Part shown: positions 44,574 to 56,651 of the stretch, piece after piece
Numbering within the stretch: position 1 is the stretch's first letter
Layout: each line of letters starts with the position of its first letter
Origin: Curvibacter sp.
GTDB lineage: Bacteria > Pseudomonadota > Gammaproteobacteria > Burkholderiales > Burkholderiaceae_C
Direction: 5' to 3'
DNA: 64,000 bases
NCBI GenBank assembly: GCA_004293725.1
Contig: REAW01000011.1
Location: 45,999 to 109,998, forward strand
Program-made: the position numbers and the translations under genes
The notes under the pieces: model-generated
Told to the model about the DNA's origin: nothing
What the model saw: the letters and a program-made list of their open reading frames with translations, nothing else
Databases searched by the model: none

Positions 44574-46934
44574 ATGAAGATCGTGTGCATAGGTGGCGGC
44601 CCGTCCGGACTGTATTTCGCATTGTTGATGAAGCAGGCGAATCCGGCACACGACATCACCGTGGTCGAACGCAACAAGCCGTACGACACTTTTGGGTGGG
44701 GCGTGGTGTTTTCCGACGCCACAATGGACAACATGCGTATCCACGATCCGGAAACCGCAGCCGAAATCCAGCATGCGTTCAACCATTGGGACGACATCGA
44801 ACTGGAGTTCAAGGGGCAGCGCATCCGATCGGGTGGCCATGGCTTTGTTGGTATTGGCCGCAAGAAACTACTCAATATTTTGCAAGCGCGCTGCGAAGCG
44901 CTGGGCGTCGTGCTTCAGTTCGAGGCCGATGTGGAGAGCGACGCACAGTACCCCGATGCAGATCTGGTGATCGCCAGTGACGGCATCAATTCGCGCATCC
45001 GCAGCAAGTACCAGGACATCTTCAAGCCCGACATCGTGGTGCGGCCCAACCGCTTTATCTGGCTGGGTACCCACAAGCTGTTTGATGCGTTTACTTTCGC
45101 TTTCGAGAAAACAGAGCATGGCTGGTTTCAGGCCCACATTTACAAGTTCGATGAGAGCACCACCACCTTCATCGTCGAATGCCCGGAGCACGTGTGGCTG
45201 GCGCATGGGCTGGATGGCGCAGACCAGGAAGCATCCATCGCCTTCTGCGAAAAGATATTTGCTGGCACGCTGGGGGGCGCCAAGTTGATGACCAATGCGC
45301 GTCACCTGCGCGGGTCAGCTTGGCTTAACTTTCAGCGGGTCAAGTGCGAGCAGTGGTCGCTTTTCAATGGCAACAGCCATGTTGTCCTCATGGGGGACGC
45401 GGTACACACGGCCCATTTCGCCATTGGCTCCGGTACCAAACTGGCCATTGAAGATGCCATCGTCTTGGCGAACTTGTTCCGCGCAGAGGGGCAGACACGG
45501 GAAGCGATTCCAGCCGTGCTGGAGAAGTACCAAGCGGCCCGCAATATCGATGTCTTGCGCTTGCAAAACGCTGCCTGGAATGCCATGGAGTGGTTTGAGG
45601 TGTGCGGAGCGCGCTACTGCGACCAGCTGGATGGGCCGCAGTTTATGTATTCCATGCTCACGCGCAGCCAGCGCATCAGCCATGAGAACCTGCGTTTGCG
45701 CGATGCGCAGTGGCTGGGTGATTTTGAGCGCTGGTTCGCGCGGCGTGCGGGTGTGGCAGTGTCTGACAAACTGCCGGCGCCTTCTCCCATGTTCACCCCC
45801 TACACCGCACGCGGCGTGACATTGAAAAACCGCGTGGTGGTGTCCCCCATGGCGCAGTATTCAGCAGTGGATGGTGTTGCTGGAGACTACCACCTGGTGC
45901 ACTTGGGAGCTCGCGCTATGGGCGGGGCAGGCCTGGTGTTTGCCGAGATGACGTGTGTATCCCCAGAAGGCCGCATTACCCCCGGCTGCCCGGGCATTTA
46001 CACCGATGCACAAAAGTCAGCCTGGAAGCGCATCGCCGATTGGATTCATGCCAACAGCGACGCCAAGTTTGCCATGCAGATTGGCCACGCAGGTGCCAAG
46101 GCTTCTACCTGTGTGCCGTGGGAGGGGAAGGGCATCGACCAGCCGCTGGAAAGTGGCAACTGGCCCATCATGGCGGCCTCCAGCTACCAGTATTTGGAAG
46201 GCATCAGCCAAAGCGCACACGCGATGACGCGCGCAGACATGGATGCCGTCAAGGCGCAATTTGTTGCGGCCACGCTGGCTGCCGCCGACGCAGGCGTGGA
46301 CTGGTTGGAGTTGCACTGCGCCCATGGCTACCTGCTTTCCAGCTTTATCTCGCCCCTCACCAATACCCGCACCGATGAATTTGGCGGCAGCTTGGCCAAC
46401 CGCTTGCGCTATCCACTGGAGGTGTTTGTGGCGGTGCGCGCTGCATGGCCTGCCAGCCAACCCATCTCGGTGCGCATTTCGGCCCACGACTGGGTCGAAG
46501 GCGGCATCACGCCAACCGATGCAGTGGAAATCGCCAAAGCCTTCAAAGCGGTGGGCGCGGACATGATCGATTGTTCATCCGGCCAGGTCAGCAAGAAGGA
46601 AAAGCCAGTGTTCGGCCGCATGTTCCAGACGCCGTTTTCTGACCGCATTCGCCAGGAGGCTGGAATTTCAACCATCGCGGTAGGGGCCATCAGCGAGGCC
46701 GACCACGTCAACAGCATCATTGCGGCGGGGCGCGCAGACCTGTGTGCCATTGCCAGGCCGCATTTGGCAAACCCGGCCTGGACGCTCACGGAGGCGGCCA
46801 AAATCGGCTACACGCCGCAGCCGTGGCCCAAGCAATACCGGTCTGGAAAGGCGCAAATGGAGGCCAACTTCCAGCGTGAAAAGGCGCAGGCCGCCATGCT
46901 TGCACAGTCACCAGCGCGGGCGGCTGAAGCATGA
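44574..46934 (+). CDS. Two-domain 2-aminobenzoyl-CoA monooxygenase/reductase (salicylyl-CoA 5-hydroxylase-like)
   Basis: 786 residues from ATG 44574 (AAGGAG at 44562-44567). Residues 1 to about 390 form a class A flavin monooxygenase: GGGPSGLY binds FAD, and [20 protein letters not shown] is the second FAD motif. Residues about 400-770 form an Old Yellow Enzyme-type reductase: [20 protein letters not shown] and [20 protein letters not shown]. In Azoarcus evansii such a fusion hydroxylates and reduces 2-aminobenzoyl-CoA to a non-aromatic product. Salicylyl-CoA is the alternative substrate. It heads a long operon and overlaps the next gene by four bases. Confidence 0.87.
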   Translation: MKIVCIGGGPSGLYFALLMKQANPAHDITVVERNKPYDTFGWGVVFSDATMDNMRIHDPETAAEIQHAFNHWDDIELEFKGQRIRSGGHGFVGIGRKKLLNILQARCEALGVVLQFEADVESDAQYPDADLVIASDGINSRIRSKYQDIFKPDIVVRPNRFIWLGTHKLFDAFTFAFEKTEHGWFQAHIYKFDESTTTFIVECPEHVWLAHGLDGADQEASIAFCEKIFAGTLGGAKLMTNARHLRGSAWLNFQRVKCEQWSLFNGNSHVVLMGDAVHTAHFAIGSGTKLAIEDAIVLANLFRAEGQTREAIPAVLEKYQAARNIDVLRLQNAAWNAMEWFEVCGARYCDQLDGPQFMYSMLTRSQRISHENLRLRDAQWLGDFERWFARRAGVAVSDKLPAPSPMFTPYTARGVTLKNRVVVSPMAQYSAVDGVAGDYHLVHLGARAMGGAGLVFAEMTCVSPEGRITPGCPGIYTDAQKSAWKRIADWIHANSDAKFAMQIGHAGAKASTCVPWEGKGIDQPLESGNWPIMAASSYQYLEGISQSAHAMTRADMDAVKAQFVAATLAAADAGVDWLELHCAHGYLLSSFISPLTNTRTDEFGGSLANRLRYPLEVFVAVRAAWPASQPISVRISAHDWVEGGITPTDAVEIAKAFKAVGADMIDCSSGQVSKKEKPVFGRMFQTPFSDRIRQEAGISTIAVGAISEADHVNSIIAAGRADLCAIARPHLANPAWTLTEAAKIGYTPQPWPKQYRSGKAQMEANFQREKAQAAMLAQSPARAAEA

Positions 46935-47713
46935 GTGCCCTCAGCGACCAAAGCACTGCGAAACATGCCCTGGTCACAGGTGGCGGGAGCGGCATTGGTG
47001 CGGCAATCGCCAGCACGCTGGCGATTGCCGGTTTGCGCGTCACCATCATCGGACGCCGCCTTGACGCATTGCAAGCAGTGGCGGCCCGGCATCCGGGTCA
47101 CGTGCAAGCCGTGGAAGCCGATGTGACGGATGCCGCGGCGATTGCAACTGCTTTTGCAGAGGCAAAGGTCCGGTTTGGTCCGATACAGGTTTTGGTGAAC
47201 AACGCGGGGCAGGCGCACAGCGCCCCTTTCATCAAGACAGATGCCGCGTTGTGGCAGCACATGTTATCCGTCAACCTCACAGGCACTTTCAACTGCACCC
47301 AGGCGGCCTTGCCCGACATGTTGGCCGCCCAGTGGGGACGCATCATCAATGTGGCCAGCACGGCAGGCCTCAAGGGGTACGCATATGTTGCTGCCTACTG
47401 CGCTGCGAAGCACGGCGTGGTGGGCCTCACGCGGGCACTGGCTTTGGAGTACGCCAAAAAAGGCATCACGGTGAACGCAGTGTGCCCAGGCTACACAGAA
47501 ACCGATATCTTGCGCGAAAGTATTGCCAACGTGGTTGCCAAAACCGGCCGCAGTGAAGCGCAAGCGCGCTCCGAGTTCTCGGCGGGCAACCCACAAGGGC
47601 GCATGGTTCAGCCCGAAGAGGTTGCCGACGCGGTGCTGTGGTTAAGCGGCCACGCTGCGGCGTCGGTGACCGGACAGTCCATCGCTGTCAGCGGTGGCGA
47701 AGTGATGAATTGA
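46931..47713 (+). CDS. SDR-family 3-hydroxyacyl-CoA dehydrogenase/reductase
   Basis: 260 residues. Rossmann motif [12 protein letters not shown] near 16-27, NNAG near 90, and catalytic Ser with YxxxK in [20 protein letters not shown]. It overlaps the monooxygenase gene (ATGA). In this pathway it probably oxidises or reduces the ring hydroxyl/ketone of the CoA intermediate. In other contexts the sequence would be labelled acetoacetyl-CoA reductase. Confidence 0.83.
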   Translation: MSALSDQSTAKHALVTGGGSGIGAAIASTLAIAGLRVTIIGRRLDALQAVAARHPGHVQAVEADVTDAAAIATAFAEAKVRFGPIQVLVNNAGQAHSAPFIKTDAALWQHMLSVNLTGTFNCTQAALPDMLAAQWGRIINVASTAGLKGYAYVAAYCAAKHGVVGLTRALALEYAKKGITVNAVCPGYTETDILRESIANVVAKTGRSEAQARSEFSAGNPQGRMVQPEEVADAVLWLSGHAAASVTGQSIAVSGGEVMN

Positions 47714-47720
47714 GACAGCC

Positions 47721-48266
47721 GTGAAAAAGGACCCCAACCTCGATTTGCTCAATGCCGCCGATGAACTGGGCTACGAGGCACGCAGCGCCAAGGGAGACCA
47801 TGCGGCCCTCAAGCTGTGGCTCCGCTTGCTGTCCAGTACCAATCAAATCGAGACCGAAATCCGACGCAGACTGCGTGTGCAGTTTGACACCAGCCTGCCC
47901 CGATTCGACTACTTGGCCCAGCTTTACCGGGCCCCAGATGGCCTGCGCATGAAGGACCTCTCAAGCTATTTAATGGTCACAGGTGCCAACGTCACCAGTG
48001 TGACCGACGAGTTGGAGCGCGACGGTTTGGTTGCGCGTTCCAGTAGCCCCACAGACCGCCGCTCCTGGATCGTGTGCCTGACACCCAAGGGGCGGCAGGT
48101 ATTTGAGACCATGGCGCAGGCGCACGAACAATGGATTCTGGAGTTGTTCGCGTGCTTGCAGGCGCCGGCCATGGCGCAGATGTACCAACAGCTGGGCAAT
48201 TTACGCGTGCATGTGTTGGACAAGCAGTCGGTTGCCCTGCCTTCTACACCCATTCAAACCACCTAA
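47721..48266 (+). CDS. MarR-family regulator inside the aminobenzoyl-CoA cluster
   Basis: 181 residues from GTG 47721. The winged helix lies at about residues 70-145, with [20 protein letters not shown] then [20 protein letters not shown] and [11 protein letters not shown] as the wing. It has a longer N-terminal helix region than the other MarR protein in this window. By position it is a cluster-specific regulator, probably a repressor relieved by the aryl-CoA intermediate, as known for several aryl-CoA pathways. A likely target is the dyad at 44492-44526. Confidence 0.87.
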   Translation: MKKDPNLDLLNAADELGYEARSAKGDHAALKLWLRLLSSTNQIETEIRRRLRVQFDTSLPRFDYLAQLYRAPDGLRMKDLSSYLMVTGANVTSVTDELERDGLVARSSSPTDRRSWIVCLTPKGRQVFETMAQAHEQWILELFACLQAPAMAQMYQQLGNLRVHVLDKQSVALPSTPIQTT

Positions 48267-48288
48267 ACGCCGCATTTCGGGACCTTCA

Positions 48289-49155
48289 ATGACTACTAAC
48301 CACACTTCCACCGTGATCGACCCCGCTTTGCTGCTGGGCAATCGCAAAAGCCTGGCTGGCTACCAGGCACGGCATTTCCAGTGGGTATGCCAGGCCGGGG
48401 TCGGTACCATCACGCTGAACCGTCCGGAAAAAAAGAACCCTTTGACATTCGACTCCTATGCGGAGTTGAGGGATTTGTTCACCCAGCTTCGGTTTGCCAC
48501 CGATGTACATGTGGTTGTGGTGCACGGCGCGGGCAACAATTTTTGTTCGGGCGGAGATGTGCATGAAATCATCGGGCCCCTGATGCAACTGGCAATGCCC
48601 GAGTTGCTCATGTTCACGCGCATGACGGGCGACTTGATCAAATCCATGCGCGCCTGCCCGCAGCCCATCATTGCAGCAATCGATGGCATCTGTGCAGGTG
48701 CTGGCGCCATCATGGCCATGGCTTCGGACCTGCGTTTGGGTACCACCCGCAGCAAGACCGCATTCCTTTTCAACCGGGTGGGCTTGGCGGGATGCGATAT
48801 GGGGGCCTGCGCAATGCTTCCACGCATCATTGGCCAGGGGCGTGCCAGCGATTGGCTGTACAGCGGACGCTCGATTGGCGGGGAAGAGGCTGAGCGCAGC
48901 GGTTTTCTGAACCGGTTGGTCGACCCCGAAGCTCTTTCGGAAGAGGCCCACGCGTGGGCGCGGAGTCTGGCAGACGGCCCCACCTTTGCCAATGGAATGA
49001 CCAAGACCATGCTCCACCAAGAATGGAATATGTCGGTGGACCAGGCGATTGAATCTGAGGCGCAGGCCCAGGCGATCTGCATGATGACGGAAGACTTCAA
49101 TCGCGCCTACCAGGCCTTTGTGGCCAAGCAAAAACCCGTGTTCCAAGGTAACTGA
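48289..49155 (+). CDS. Enoyl-CoA hydratase/isomerase family protein
   Basis: 288 residues from ATG 48289; a longer frame upstream overlaps the MarR gene and is rejected. Crotonase landmarks are [20 protein letters not shown] near 43-62, the oxyanion-hole [15 protein letters not shown] near 81-95, and [18 protein letters not shown] near 126-143. It has an N-terminal extension of about 35 residues before the core. Role inferred: hydration of the unsaturated or ring-opened CoA thioester. It follows the MarR gene by 22 bases. Confidence 0.85.
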   Translation: MTTNHTSTVIDPALLLGNRKSLAGYQARHFQWVCQAGVGTITLNRPEKKNPLTFDSYAELRDLFTQLRFATDVHVVVVHGAGNNFCSGGDVHEIIGPLMQLAMPELLMFTRMTGDLIKSMRACPQPIIAAIDGICAGAGAIMAMASDLRLGTTRSKTAFLFNRVGLAGCDMGACAMLPRIIGQGRASDWLYSGRSIGGEEAERSGFLNRLVDPEALSEEAHAWARSLADGPTFANGMTKTMLHQEWNMSVDQAIESEAQAQAICMMTEDFNRAYQAFVAKQKPVFQGN

Positions 49156-49157
49156 CC

Positions 49158-50336
49158 ATGAGCGATACCACCTATTTGCAATGGCCTTTTTTTGAAGAGC
49201 GCCACGCCGAACTCGCGCACACGCTGGACGCCTGGGCTGCTGAACAAGTAGCCCACCACCATGGCAGCGATGTGGATGCGGAGTGCCGTACCCTTGTACG
49301 CAAACTGGGGCAGGGCGGTTGGCTCCAGCATGCGGTGGGGGGCACCGCCCACGGCGGTGCAGTGGACACCATCGACACCCGCAGTATCTGTGTGATCCGG
49401 GAGACTCTGGCACGCCACAATGGGCTGGCCGACTTTGCCTTTGCCATGCAGGGCTTGGGATCGGGAGCCATCAGCCTGGCGGGAACTGATGCACAAAAAA
49501 GCGCGTATTTGCCGCGGGTTGCGGCGGGGGAAGCAATTGCCGCCTTCGCACTGTCAGAGCCAGACGCCGGATCGGACGTTGCTGCCATGCAGTGCAGTGC
49601 CCGATTGGAAGGCGACTTTGCTGTCCTCAATGGTTCCAAGACCTGGATCTCCAATGGCGGAATCGCCGACTTTTATGTAGTGTTTGCACGCAGCGGCGAA
49701 GCCGAAGGCGCGCGCGGCATCAGTGCCTTTATCGTGGATGCAACAACGCCAGGTTTCAGCGTTTCCGAGCGCATTAACCTGATGGCACCGCACCCGCTGG
49801 GCACGTTGCGTTTTGACAATTGCCGCATCCCTCTGTCGCAACGTGTCGGTGGGGCAGGCGAGGGTTTCAAGGTAGCCATGCGCACACTTGATGTGTTTCG
49901 CACCTCGGTGGCTGCAGCAGCCCTGGGCTTTGCGCGTCGCGCGCTGGATGAAGCGCTACATCGCGCCACTACCCGCAAGATGTTCAAGCAGACACTGGCA
50001 GACTTTCAGCTCACCCAGGCCAAGCTGGCGCAAATGGCCACCACCATCGACAGCTCTGCGCTGCTGGTCTATCGCGCCGCATGGCAGCGTGACCAAGGCC
50101 AGAACGTGACCAAGGAAGCGGCGATGGCCAAGATGGTCAGCACCGAAGGTGCGCAGCAGGTGATCGACGCCGCCGTGCAGATGTGGGGAGGCATGGGCGT
50201 CGTCAGTGAAGTACCTGTGGAGCGTCTGTACCGGGAGATACGTGCGCTGCGCATCTACGAAGGCGCGACCGAAGTTCAGCAATTGATCATTGCCCGCGAG
50301 TTGCTCAAGGCCGTGGGCCACACCGCCGCCAAGTAG
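49158..50336 (+). CDS. Acyl-CoA dehydrogenase
   Basis: 392 residues. FAD/substrate motifs: [20 protein letters not shown] near 131-150 and [20 protein letters not shown] near 161-180, then [20 protein letters not shown] near 346-365 with [17 protein letters not shown] at the C-terminus. The catalytic base position is Glu in YEGAT, as in short/medium-chain enzymes. It begins three bases after the hydratase gene. Desaturation of an alicyclic or ring-opened CoA ester is inferred from context. Confidence 0.88.
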   Translation: MSDTTYLQWPFFEERHAELAHTLDAWAAEQVAHHHGSDVDAECRTLVRKLGQGGWLQHAVGGTAHGGAVDTIDTRSICVIRETLARHNGLADFAFAMQGLGSGAISLAGTDAQKSAYLPRVAAGEAIAAFALSEPDAGSDVAAMQCSARLEGDFAVLNGSKTWISNGGIADFYVVFARSGEAEGARGISAFIVDATTPGFSVSERINLMAPHPLGTLRFDNCRIPLSQRVGGAGEGFKVAMRTLDVFRTSVAAAALGFARRALDEALHRATTRKMFKQTLADFQLTQAKLAQMATTIDSSALLVYRAAWQRDQGQNVTKEAAMAKMVSTEGAQQVIDAAVQMWGGMGVVSEVPVERLYREIRALRIYEGATEVQQLIIARELLKAVGHTAAK

Positions 50337-50367
50337 GTCAGTTAACCCAAGCACCCGGAGACGCACC

Positions 50368-51975
50368 ATGCCCACTGCCCACACCGATACGTTTGCGCGT
50401 GACAACTTGCCGCCACAAGCCCAGCAGCCGGACTTTTTGTTCACCTTGCCAGAGCTGCAATTCCCGCAGCAACTGAACTGCGCGACCGAGTTGCTGGATC
50501 GGCATGTGCGCGAAGGGCGGGGGCAACGCCTGTGTGTCCGAGGTCCCAACGACAGCTGGACCTACCAGGATCTTCTGGAGCGTGCCAACCAGATTGCCAA
50601 CGTCCTGGTGCAGGACATGGGGCTGGTGCCCGGCAACCGCGTGTTGCTGCATTCGCCCAACACGCCAATGATGGTCGCCTGTTGGTTTGGCATCGTCAAG
50701 GCCGGTGGCATTGTGGTGGCCACCATGCCGCTGCTGCGCGCCAAGGAGCTCAAGCCCATCCTGGAGATTGCGAAGATCAGCCATGCGCTGTGTGATGCCA
50801 GCTTGGCCCCTGCACTGCAGGAAGCCGCGCTGGAGACACCTGGCCTGGGCCAAATTCGCCACTTCAATAGTTTAAGTTCCGAGTACCTGGATGTGGTGAT
50901 GCGGACAAAGTCCACCGCGTTTCAGAATGTGGACACCGCAGCCGAGGACACCTGTCTGATCGGGTTTACCAGTGGCACAACTGGAGTGCCCAAGGCCACC
51001 ATGCACTTCCATCGCGACGTGATGGCGATATGCGCCTGTTGGCCACGCTCAGTGCTGAATGCGACTGTGGAAGATGTGTTTATTGGCAGCCCCCCCCTGG
51101 GCTTTACCTTTGGGCTGGGTGGGTTGGTGCTGTTTCCCATGTCCATTGGTGCCTCCACCGTATTGCTGGAAAAAGCAGGCCCATCCCAGTTGCTTGACGG
51201 CATACGCGACTTTGGTGCCACCGTCGTGTTTACGGCGCCCACCTCGTACCGAAGCCTTGCAGCGCGCGGCGAAGAGGTGCGCACGACACGTCTGCGCAAG
51301 TGTGTCTCGGCAGGGGAGGCTTTGCCCGCATCCACCCGTACGTTGTGGCGCGAGGCAACGGGCATCGAATTGATCGATGGAATCGGTGCAACCGAGATGC
51401 TGCATATCTTTATCTCTGCCGACGAAAGCCACGCCCGTCCTGGCGCTACCGGAAAAGTGGTGCCAGGGTACGAGGCGCGTGTGGTTGATGACCAGGGCGA
51501 CCCGGTTGCCCCGGGCACGGTGGGCAAACTCGCCGTGAGAGGGCCCACGGGCTGTCGTTACCTGAACGACGCGCGACAGCAGACTTATGTAAAAAATGGG
51601 TGGAACATCACGGGTGACGCCTACCGGATGGATGAGGATGGCTACTTTTTTTACCAGTCCCGTACCGACGACATGATCGTGTCATCGGGCTACAACATTG
51701 CAGCACCCGAGGTCGAAGAGGGCCTGATGCTGCACCCAGCGGTGGCCGAATGCGCCGTTCTGGGAGTTCCGGACGAAGAGCGTGGGCAAATTGTCAAGGC
51801 CTTTGTTGTCTTGGGCGTGGGCCACAGTAGCAATGCCGATATGGCCAAGGAACTGCAGGATTTCGTCAAGAAAACCATCGCCCCTTACAAATATCCACGC
51901 GCCATTGTGTTCGTCGACAAACTGCCTCGTACACCGACCGGCAAATTGCAGCGGTTTATGTTGCGAAATTCCTGA
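50368..51975 (+). CDS. Aryl-CoA ligase, probably 2-aminobenzoate-CoA ligase
   Basis: 535 residues of the ANL superfamily from ATG 50368 (GGAG at 50358-50361). Phosphate loop FTSGTTGVPKATMHFH near 203-218, GATEM near 341, TGDAYRMDEDGYFFYQSRTD near 414-433 and C-terminal catalytic lysine in PTGKLQRF near 522-529. The benzoate-CoA-ligase-like N-terminal half (PNDSWTYQDLLERAN) fits an aromatic acid substrate. Together with the monooxygenase/reductase it defines the first two steps: activation and dearomatisation. Confidence 0.85.
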   Translation: MPTAHTDTFARDNLPPQAQQPDFLFTLPELQFPQQLNCATELLDRHVREGRGQRLCVRGPNDSWTYQDLLERANQIANVLVQDMGLVPGNRVLLHSPNTPMMVACWFGIVKAGGIVVATMPLLRAKELKPILEIAKISHALCDASLAPALQEAALETPGLGQIRHFNSLSSEYLDVVMRTKSTAFQNVDTAAEDTCLIGFTSGTTGVPKATMHFHRDVMAICACWPRSVLNATVEDVFIGSPPLGFTFGLGGLVLFPMSIGASTVLLEKAGPSQLLDGIRDFGATVVFTAPTSYRSLAARGEEVRTTRLRKCVSAGEALPASTRTLWREATGIELIDGIGATEMLHIFISADESHARPGATGKVVPGYEARVVDDQGDPVAPGTVGKLAVRGPTGCRYLNDARQQTYVKNGWNITGDAYRMDEDGYFFYQSRTDDMIVSSGYNIAAPEVEEGLMLHPAVAECAVLGVPDEERGQIVKAFVVLGVGHSSNADMAKELQDFVKKTIAPYKYPRAIVFVDKLPRTPTGKLQRFMLRNS

Positions 51976-52028
51976 GCTACTTTTCTCCACTACATTGGAT
52001 TGCTTCCCTTAACCACGAAAGGCTTTTT

Positions 52029-53219
52029 ATGACATTCGTATCGACCTTCACCTTACGCGCTGCAGCGGCAATGGCCGCGTGTATCGCCATGGCCGCCTCG
52101 GCACAGACACCCGCCCCAGTCAAAGTGGGCTTGCTCAGCACGTTGTCCGGTCCCGGTGCAGGACTGGGCGTGGATATCCGTGACGGCTTTCAGCTGGCGG
52201 TCAAGTTGGCAGGTAATAAGCTGGGCGGACGCCCTGCTGAGATCGTCGTGGCCGATGACCAGGCCAGCCCCGATGTGGGTCGCCAGACAGCGGACCGGCT
52301 GGTCAAGCGCGACAAGGTCGACTTCATGACCGGCATTGTGTTTTCCAACGTTATGCTGGCCGTGGGAACTCCTACGTTCGCTGCGCAGACCTTCTACATT
52401 AGTGCCAATGCAGGTCCCTCCCAGTACGCGGGAGAGCAGTGCAACCCCTATTTCTTCAGCGCATCCTGGCAAAACGACAACCTGCACGAAGCGGCTGGCC
52501 AGGTGGTGCAGGAAAAAGGCTTCAAACGTGTTGCGCTGATTGCGCCCAACTATCCAGCAGGCAAAGACGCCATCAATGGTTTCAAGCGTTTTTACAAAGG
52601 CGAAATCGCATCGGAGACGTTGCCAGCCCTGAACCAACTTAACTTTGGCACCGAGATATCGCAGTTGCGTGCATCCAAAGCCGATGCCGTTTACATCTTC
52701 TTGCCCGGGGGAATGGGCATTAACTTCATCAAACAGTTTGTAGCGGCAGGCCTGTCCAAGGACATGACGTTGTTTGGCCCCGGCTTTTCGGGTGACGAAG
52801 ACGTGATCAAGGCAGTGGGCGACTCCATGCTCGGCATGTTCAATACCAGCCAATGGGGCCATGACATGGACAATGCGGCGAACAAAAAGTTTGTTGCCGA
52901 GTTTGAGAAAGAATATGGCCGCCTGCCGACCCTGTATGCGGCCCAGGGCTATGACGCAGCGAATCTGATTGCTGCGGCTGTGCGCGACAGCAAGGGCAAG
53001 TTGGAAGACAAAGCTGCTGTGCGCAAGGCGCTGGAAGCTGCCAAGTTTGACTCCGTGCGCGGAGCATTCAAGTTCAACACCAACCATTTTCCCATCCAGG
53101 ACTACTACCTGCGTGTCATCACCAAGGACAGCAAAGGACGCGTCACCAACCGCATGATGGGTACCGTGTTGAAAAAGCACGGGGATGCCTATGCGGCCCA
53201 GTGCAAGATGCCTGCCTAA
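52029..53219 (+). CDS. Branched-chain-type ABC transporter substrate-binding protein
   Basis: 396 residues with a signal peptide (about 1-26, SAQ cleavage). The LivK/periplasmic-binding type I fold is recognisable from VKVGLLSTLSGPGAGLGVDI near 32-51 and VADDQASPDVGRQTADRLVK near 76-95. Such receptors in aromatic gene clusters often bind benzoate-type acids rather than amino acids; here the ligand is probably the pathway substrate. It heads the five-gene importer set. Confidence 0.88.
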   Translation: MTFVSTFTLRAAAAMAACIAMAASAQTPAPVKVGLLSTLSGPGAGLGVDIRDGFQLAVKLAGNKLGGRPAEIVVADDQASPDVGRQTADRLVKRDKVDFMTGIVFSNVMLAVGTPTFAAQTFYISANAGPSQYAGEQCNPYFFSASWQNDNLHEAAGQVVQEKGFKRVALIAPNYPAGKDAINGFKRFYKGEIASETLPALNQLNFGTEISQLRASKADAVYIFLPGGMGINFIKQFVAAGLSKDMTLFGPGFSGDEDVIKAVGDSMLGMFNTSQWGHDMDNAANKKFVAEFEKEYGRLPTLYAAQGYDAANLIAAAVRDSKGKLEDKAAVRKALEAAKFDSVRGAFKFNTNHFPIQDYYLRVITKDSKGRVTNRMMGTVLKKHGDAYAAQCKMPA

Positions 53220-53249
53220 ACCTGCTGCACCGACAGGAGCTCCCGCGCC

Positions 53250-54170
53250 ATGGATTCAATATTGTTGTTGGAGCAGGCCTTTAACGGCCTGCAGTTTGGG
53301 TTGATGTTGTTCTTGCTGGCGGCGGGGCTGACCCTGGTCTTCGGCATCATGGACATGATCAACTTGGCCCATGGCTCGCTGTACATGGTCGGTGCCTACC
53401 TGATTGCCTCCATAGCGGCTGTTACCGGGAACTACTGGTTGGGTTTGTGTTTCGGGGTATTGGGCGCAGCGATGTTTGGCGCTCTATTGGAGATCAGCAT
53501 CCTGCGCCACTTTTACCAGCGCGACCACCTCTCGCAGGTATTGGGGACCTTTGCCATTTTGCTGATGTGCAACGAGGGCGTGCGTCTCATTTGGGGCGCA
53601 CAGCCCGTACCGCTGAACACGCCGGATAGCCTAGCGGGGCCGGTCGAGTTGTTCTCCGGCTTCTTCTACTCTTCCTATAGCCTGTTCATCATCGGTGTAG
53701 GGCTGTTCGTCGCGTTACTCATGTATCTCTTGATCTCACGTACGCGCTTGGGCATGCAGGTGCGTGCAGGTGCCGCAAACCGTGAGATGGCCATGGCGAT
53801 GGGGGTCAATGTGCAGCGGCTGTTCACGATGGTGTTCGCCGTGGGCGCGGCATTGTGCGGTGTTGCAGGCGGCATGTTGGGCCCGGTGATGGCAGTGCAA
53901 GTAGGAATGGGAGAGAGCATTCTGATCCTGGCCTTTGTCGTGATTGTGATTGGTGGCATTGGGTCCATCCGTGGCGCTTTCCTGGGTGCGTTGATTGTGG
54001 GCGTGCTGGACACCGCCGGAAGAACTTTTATGCCTCTGCTGTTCGCGCAACTGATGTCGCCTGAAGCGGCCGCCAATGCTGCCCCCGCGGTAGCCTCCAT
54101 CTTGATTTATGTGTTGATGGCTACGGTCTTATTTTTCAAGCCTCGCGGCCTGTTCCCTACCCATGGCTGA
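53250..54170 (+). CDS. ABC transporter permease, LivH type
   Basis: 306 residues, about eight membrane helices. GLTLVFGIMDMINLAHGSLY near 27-46 is the LivH signature, and a cytoplasmic coupling loop with GAANREMAMAMGVN lies near 176-189. It forms the channel with the LivM-type partner, whose start overlaps its stop by eight bases. Confidence 0.9.
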   Translation: MDSILLLEQAFNGLQFGLMLFLLAAGLTLVFGIMDMINLAHGSLYMVGAYLIASIAAVTGNYWLGLCFGVLGAAMFGALLEISILRHFYQRDHLSQVLGTFAILLMCNEGVRLIWGAQPVPLNTPDSLAGPVELFSGFFYSSYSLFIIGVGLFVALLMYLLISRTRLGMQVRAGAANREMAMAMGVNVQRLFTMVFAVGAALCGVAGGMLGPVMAVQVGMGESILILAFVVIVIGGIGSIRGAFLGALIVGVLDTAGRTFMPLLFAQLMSPEAAANAAPAVASILIYVLMATVLFFKPRGLFPTHG

Positions 54171-55161
54171 TGATGCAATGACAACTCCCTCTTCATCTTC
54201 CCCCAGCATCCTCGATCACTCGCTGCATTGGCGTTGGGCTACGCCGCTGCTGATAGCGTTGTTGGCGTTTCCGCCACTGGCCAGTGCATTTGGCGTCGAC
54301 TTCTATGTCTCCCTGGTTAGCCGTATTTTGATTTTTGCGTTGGCGGCCACCAGCCTGAATTTCATCCTGGGTTTCGGTGGCATGGTGAGCTTTGGGCACG
54401 CTGCATTTTTTGGTTTGGGCGCCTACACCGTTGCCATCGCAATGCAGGAAGGCCTGGTGAATGCCTGGCTCGCTTGGCCATTGGCCATGGCGGTCAGTGG
54501 TTTGTTTGCCCTCTTGATCGGTGCCATCAGCCTGCGTACGCAGGGTGTGTACTTCATCATGATTACGTTGGCCTTTGCCCAAATGCTGTATTTCCTCGCG
54601 GTGTCACTCAAGACCTATGGAGGCGACGACGGACTAAGCATGGTCGGGCGCTCATGGCTGGCGCCCGCGATAGACCTGGCCCGTGACCGCGACTTCTACT
54701 ATGTCACGCTGGCCTTGGTGGGCGCCTGTGTGTGGGTGGTGGCGCGATTGCTCAATTCACGCTTCGGGCACGCCCTGCAAGCCATTCGGGAAAACGAAAC
54801 CCGTATGACCGCGATTGGCTTTCCGGTCTACCGGTTCAAGTTGATTGCCTTCACGCTTGCCGGTGCGATGGCTGGTCTGGCCGGGGCTCTCATGGCCAAT
54901 CTTGGCGGGTTTGTAAGTCCCTCCTTGATGCAGTGGAGTCAGTCCGGCATGTTGATGATCATGGTCATCTTGGGTGGCGTGGGGTATCTGTATGGCGGCG
55001 TCTTGGGGGCTGTCTTCTTTCTGGTGCTCGAAGAAGTGTTGAGCCACTACACCATTCATTGGCAACTGGGGCTGGGCGCCGTACTCTTGCTCGCGGTGCT
55101 GGTCGCACCGCGTGGACTCGCCGGATTGTTCGCACCCAAAAAGGGAGCGGCACATGGCTGA
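54163..55161 (+). CDS. ABC transporter permease, LivM type
   Basis: 332 residues with about nine helices. ATSLNFILGFGGMVSFGHAA near 60-79 is the LivM signature, and IRENETRMTAIGFPVYRFKL near 208-227 the coupling loop. The start codon overlaps the previous stop, and the gene overlaps the following ATPase gene by eight bases. Confidence 0.9.
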   Translation: MADDAMTTPSSSSPSILDHSLHWRWATPLLIALLAFPPLASAFGVDFYVSLVSRILIFALAATSLNFILGFGGMVSFGHAAFFGLGAYTVAIAMQEGLVNAWLAWPLAMAVSGLFALLIGAISLRTQGVYFIMITLAFAQMLYFLAVSLKTYGGDDGLSMVGRSWLAPAIDLARDRDFYYVTLALVGACVWVVARLLNSRFGHALQAIRENETRMTAIGFPVYRFKLIAFTLAGAMAGLAGALMANLGGFVSPSLMQWSQSGMLMIMVILGGVGYLYGGVLGAVFFLVLEEVLSHYTIHWQLGLGAVLLLAVLVAPRGLAGLFAPKKGAAHG

Positions 55162-55921
55162 AGTGATTTTGCATATTGAACAATTGGTCAAACGTTTCGG
55201 TGGCTTGGTTGCCACCAACCACGCTGAATTGAAGGTCGAGCGCGGCAGTATCCATGCCCTCATTGGGCCCAATGGTGCGGGGAAAACGACGCTCATCCAT
55301 CAAATCTCTGGTGCCATGCAACCGGACCAGGGTGCGGTGTATTTCAGGGGCCAGAACGTGACGCAGGTGCCCATGCACCAGCGGGCACTGCGCGGCTTGG
55401 TGCGCTCCTACCAGATCACCAGCATTTTCAAAAAACTATCGGTGCTCGACAACATTGCGTTGTCGGTGCAGGCCCGTAGCGGCAGCAGCATGCGCTTCTG
55501 GCGCGCTGCGCGCTCGGAATCTGCGCGTTACGCCGAGGCCGCCGCCGTTGCCGAACGTGTGGGCTTGGGGGCCAAACTGCACAGTCTGTCGGGTGCCTTG
55601 TCGCACGGCCAGCAGCGTCAACTGGAGGTGGGGCTTGCGTTGGCGCTTGGCCCCCAACTGCTGTTGTTGGACGAACCCATGGCAGGCATGGGACCTGATG
55701 AGTCTGAAAACATGGTGGCTCTTCTGCAAAGCCTGCGCGGCGAAGTCACCATCTTGCTGGTGGAGCATGACATGGATGCGGTTTTCCGCCTTGCCGACCA
55801 GATCTCAACGCTGGTGTTTGGCAAAGTGATTGCCACTGGCACTGCCCAGGAAATCAAGGACAACCCGGAGGTCAAACAGGCCTATTTGGGCGACGAGGTG
55901 GCAGAGGCTGCCACGCACTGA
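55154..55921 (+). CDS. ABC transporter ATPase, LivG type
   Basis: 255 residues from ATG 55154. Walker A GPNGAGKTT near 39-47, signature LSHGQQRQLEVGLALA (an SHGQQ variant of LSGGQ, usual in LivG), Walker B LLLLDEPMAGM and the switch histidine in LLVEHDMDAV. It pairs with the LivF-type ATPase downstream. Confidence 0.92.
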   Translation: MAEVILHIEQLVKRFGGLVATNHAELKVERGSIHALIGPNGAGKTTLIHQISGAMQPDQGAVYFRGQNVTQVPMHQRALRGLVRSYQITSIFKKLSVLDNIALSVQARSGSSMRFWRAARSESARYAEAAAVAERVGLGAKLHSLSGALSHGQQRQLEVGLALALGPQLLLLDEPMAGMGPDESENMVALLQSLRGEVTILLVEHDMDAVFRLADQISTLVFGKVIATGTAQEIKDNPEVKQAYLGDEVAEAATH

Positions 55922-55940
55922 ACCGACACAGGACACGCTT

Positions 55941-56647
<707 letters not shown>

Positions 56648-56651
<4 letters not shown>
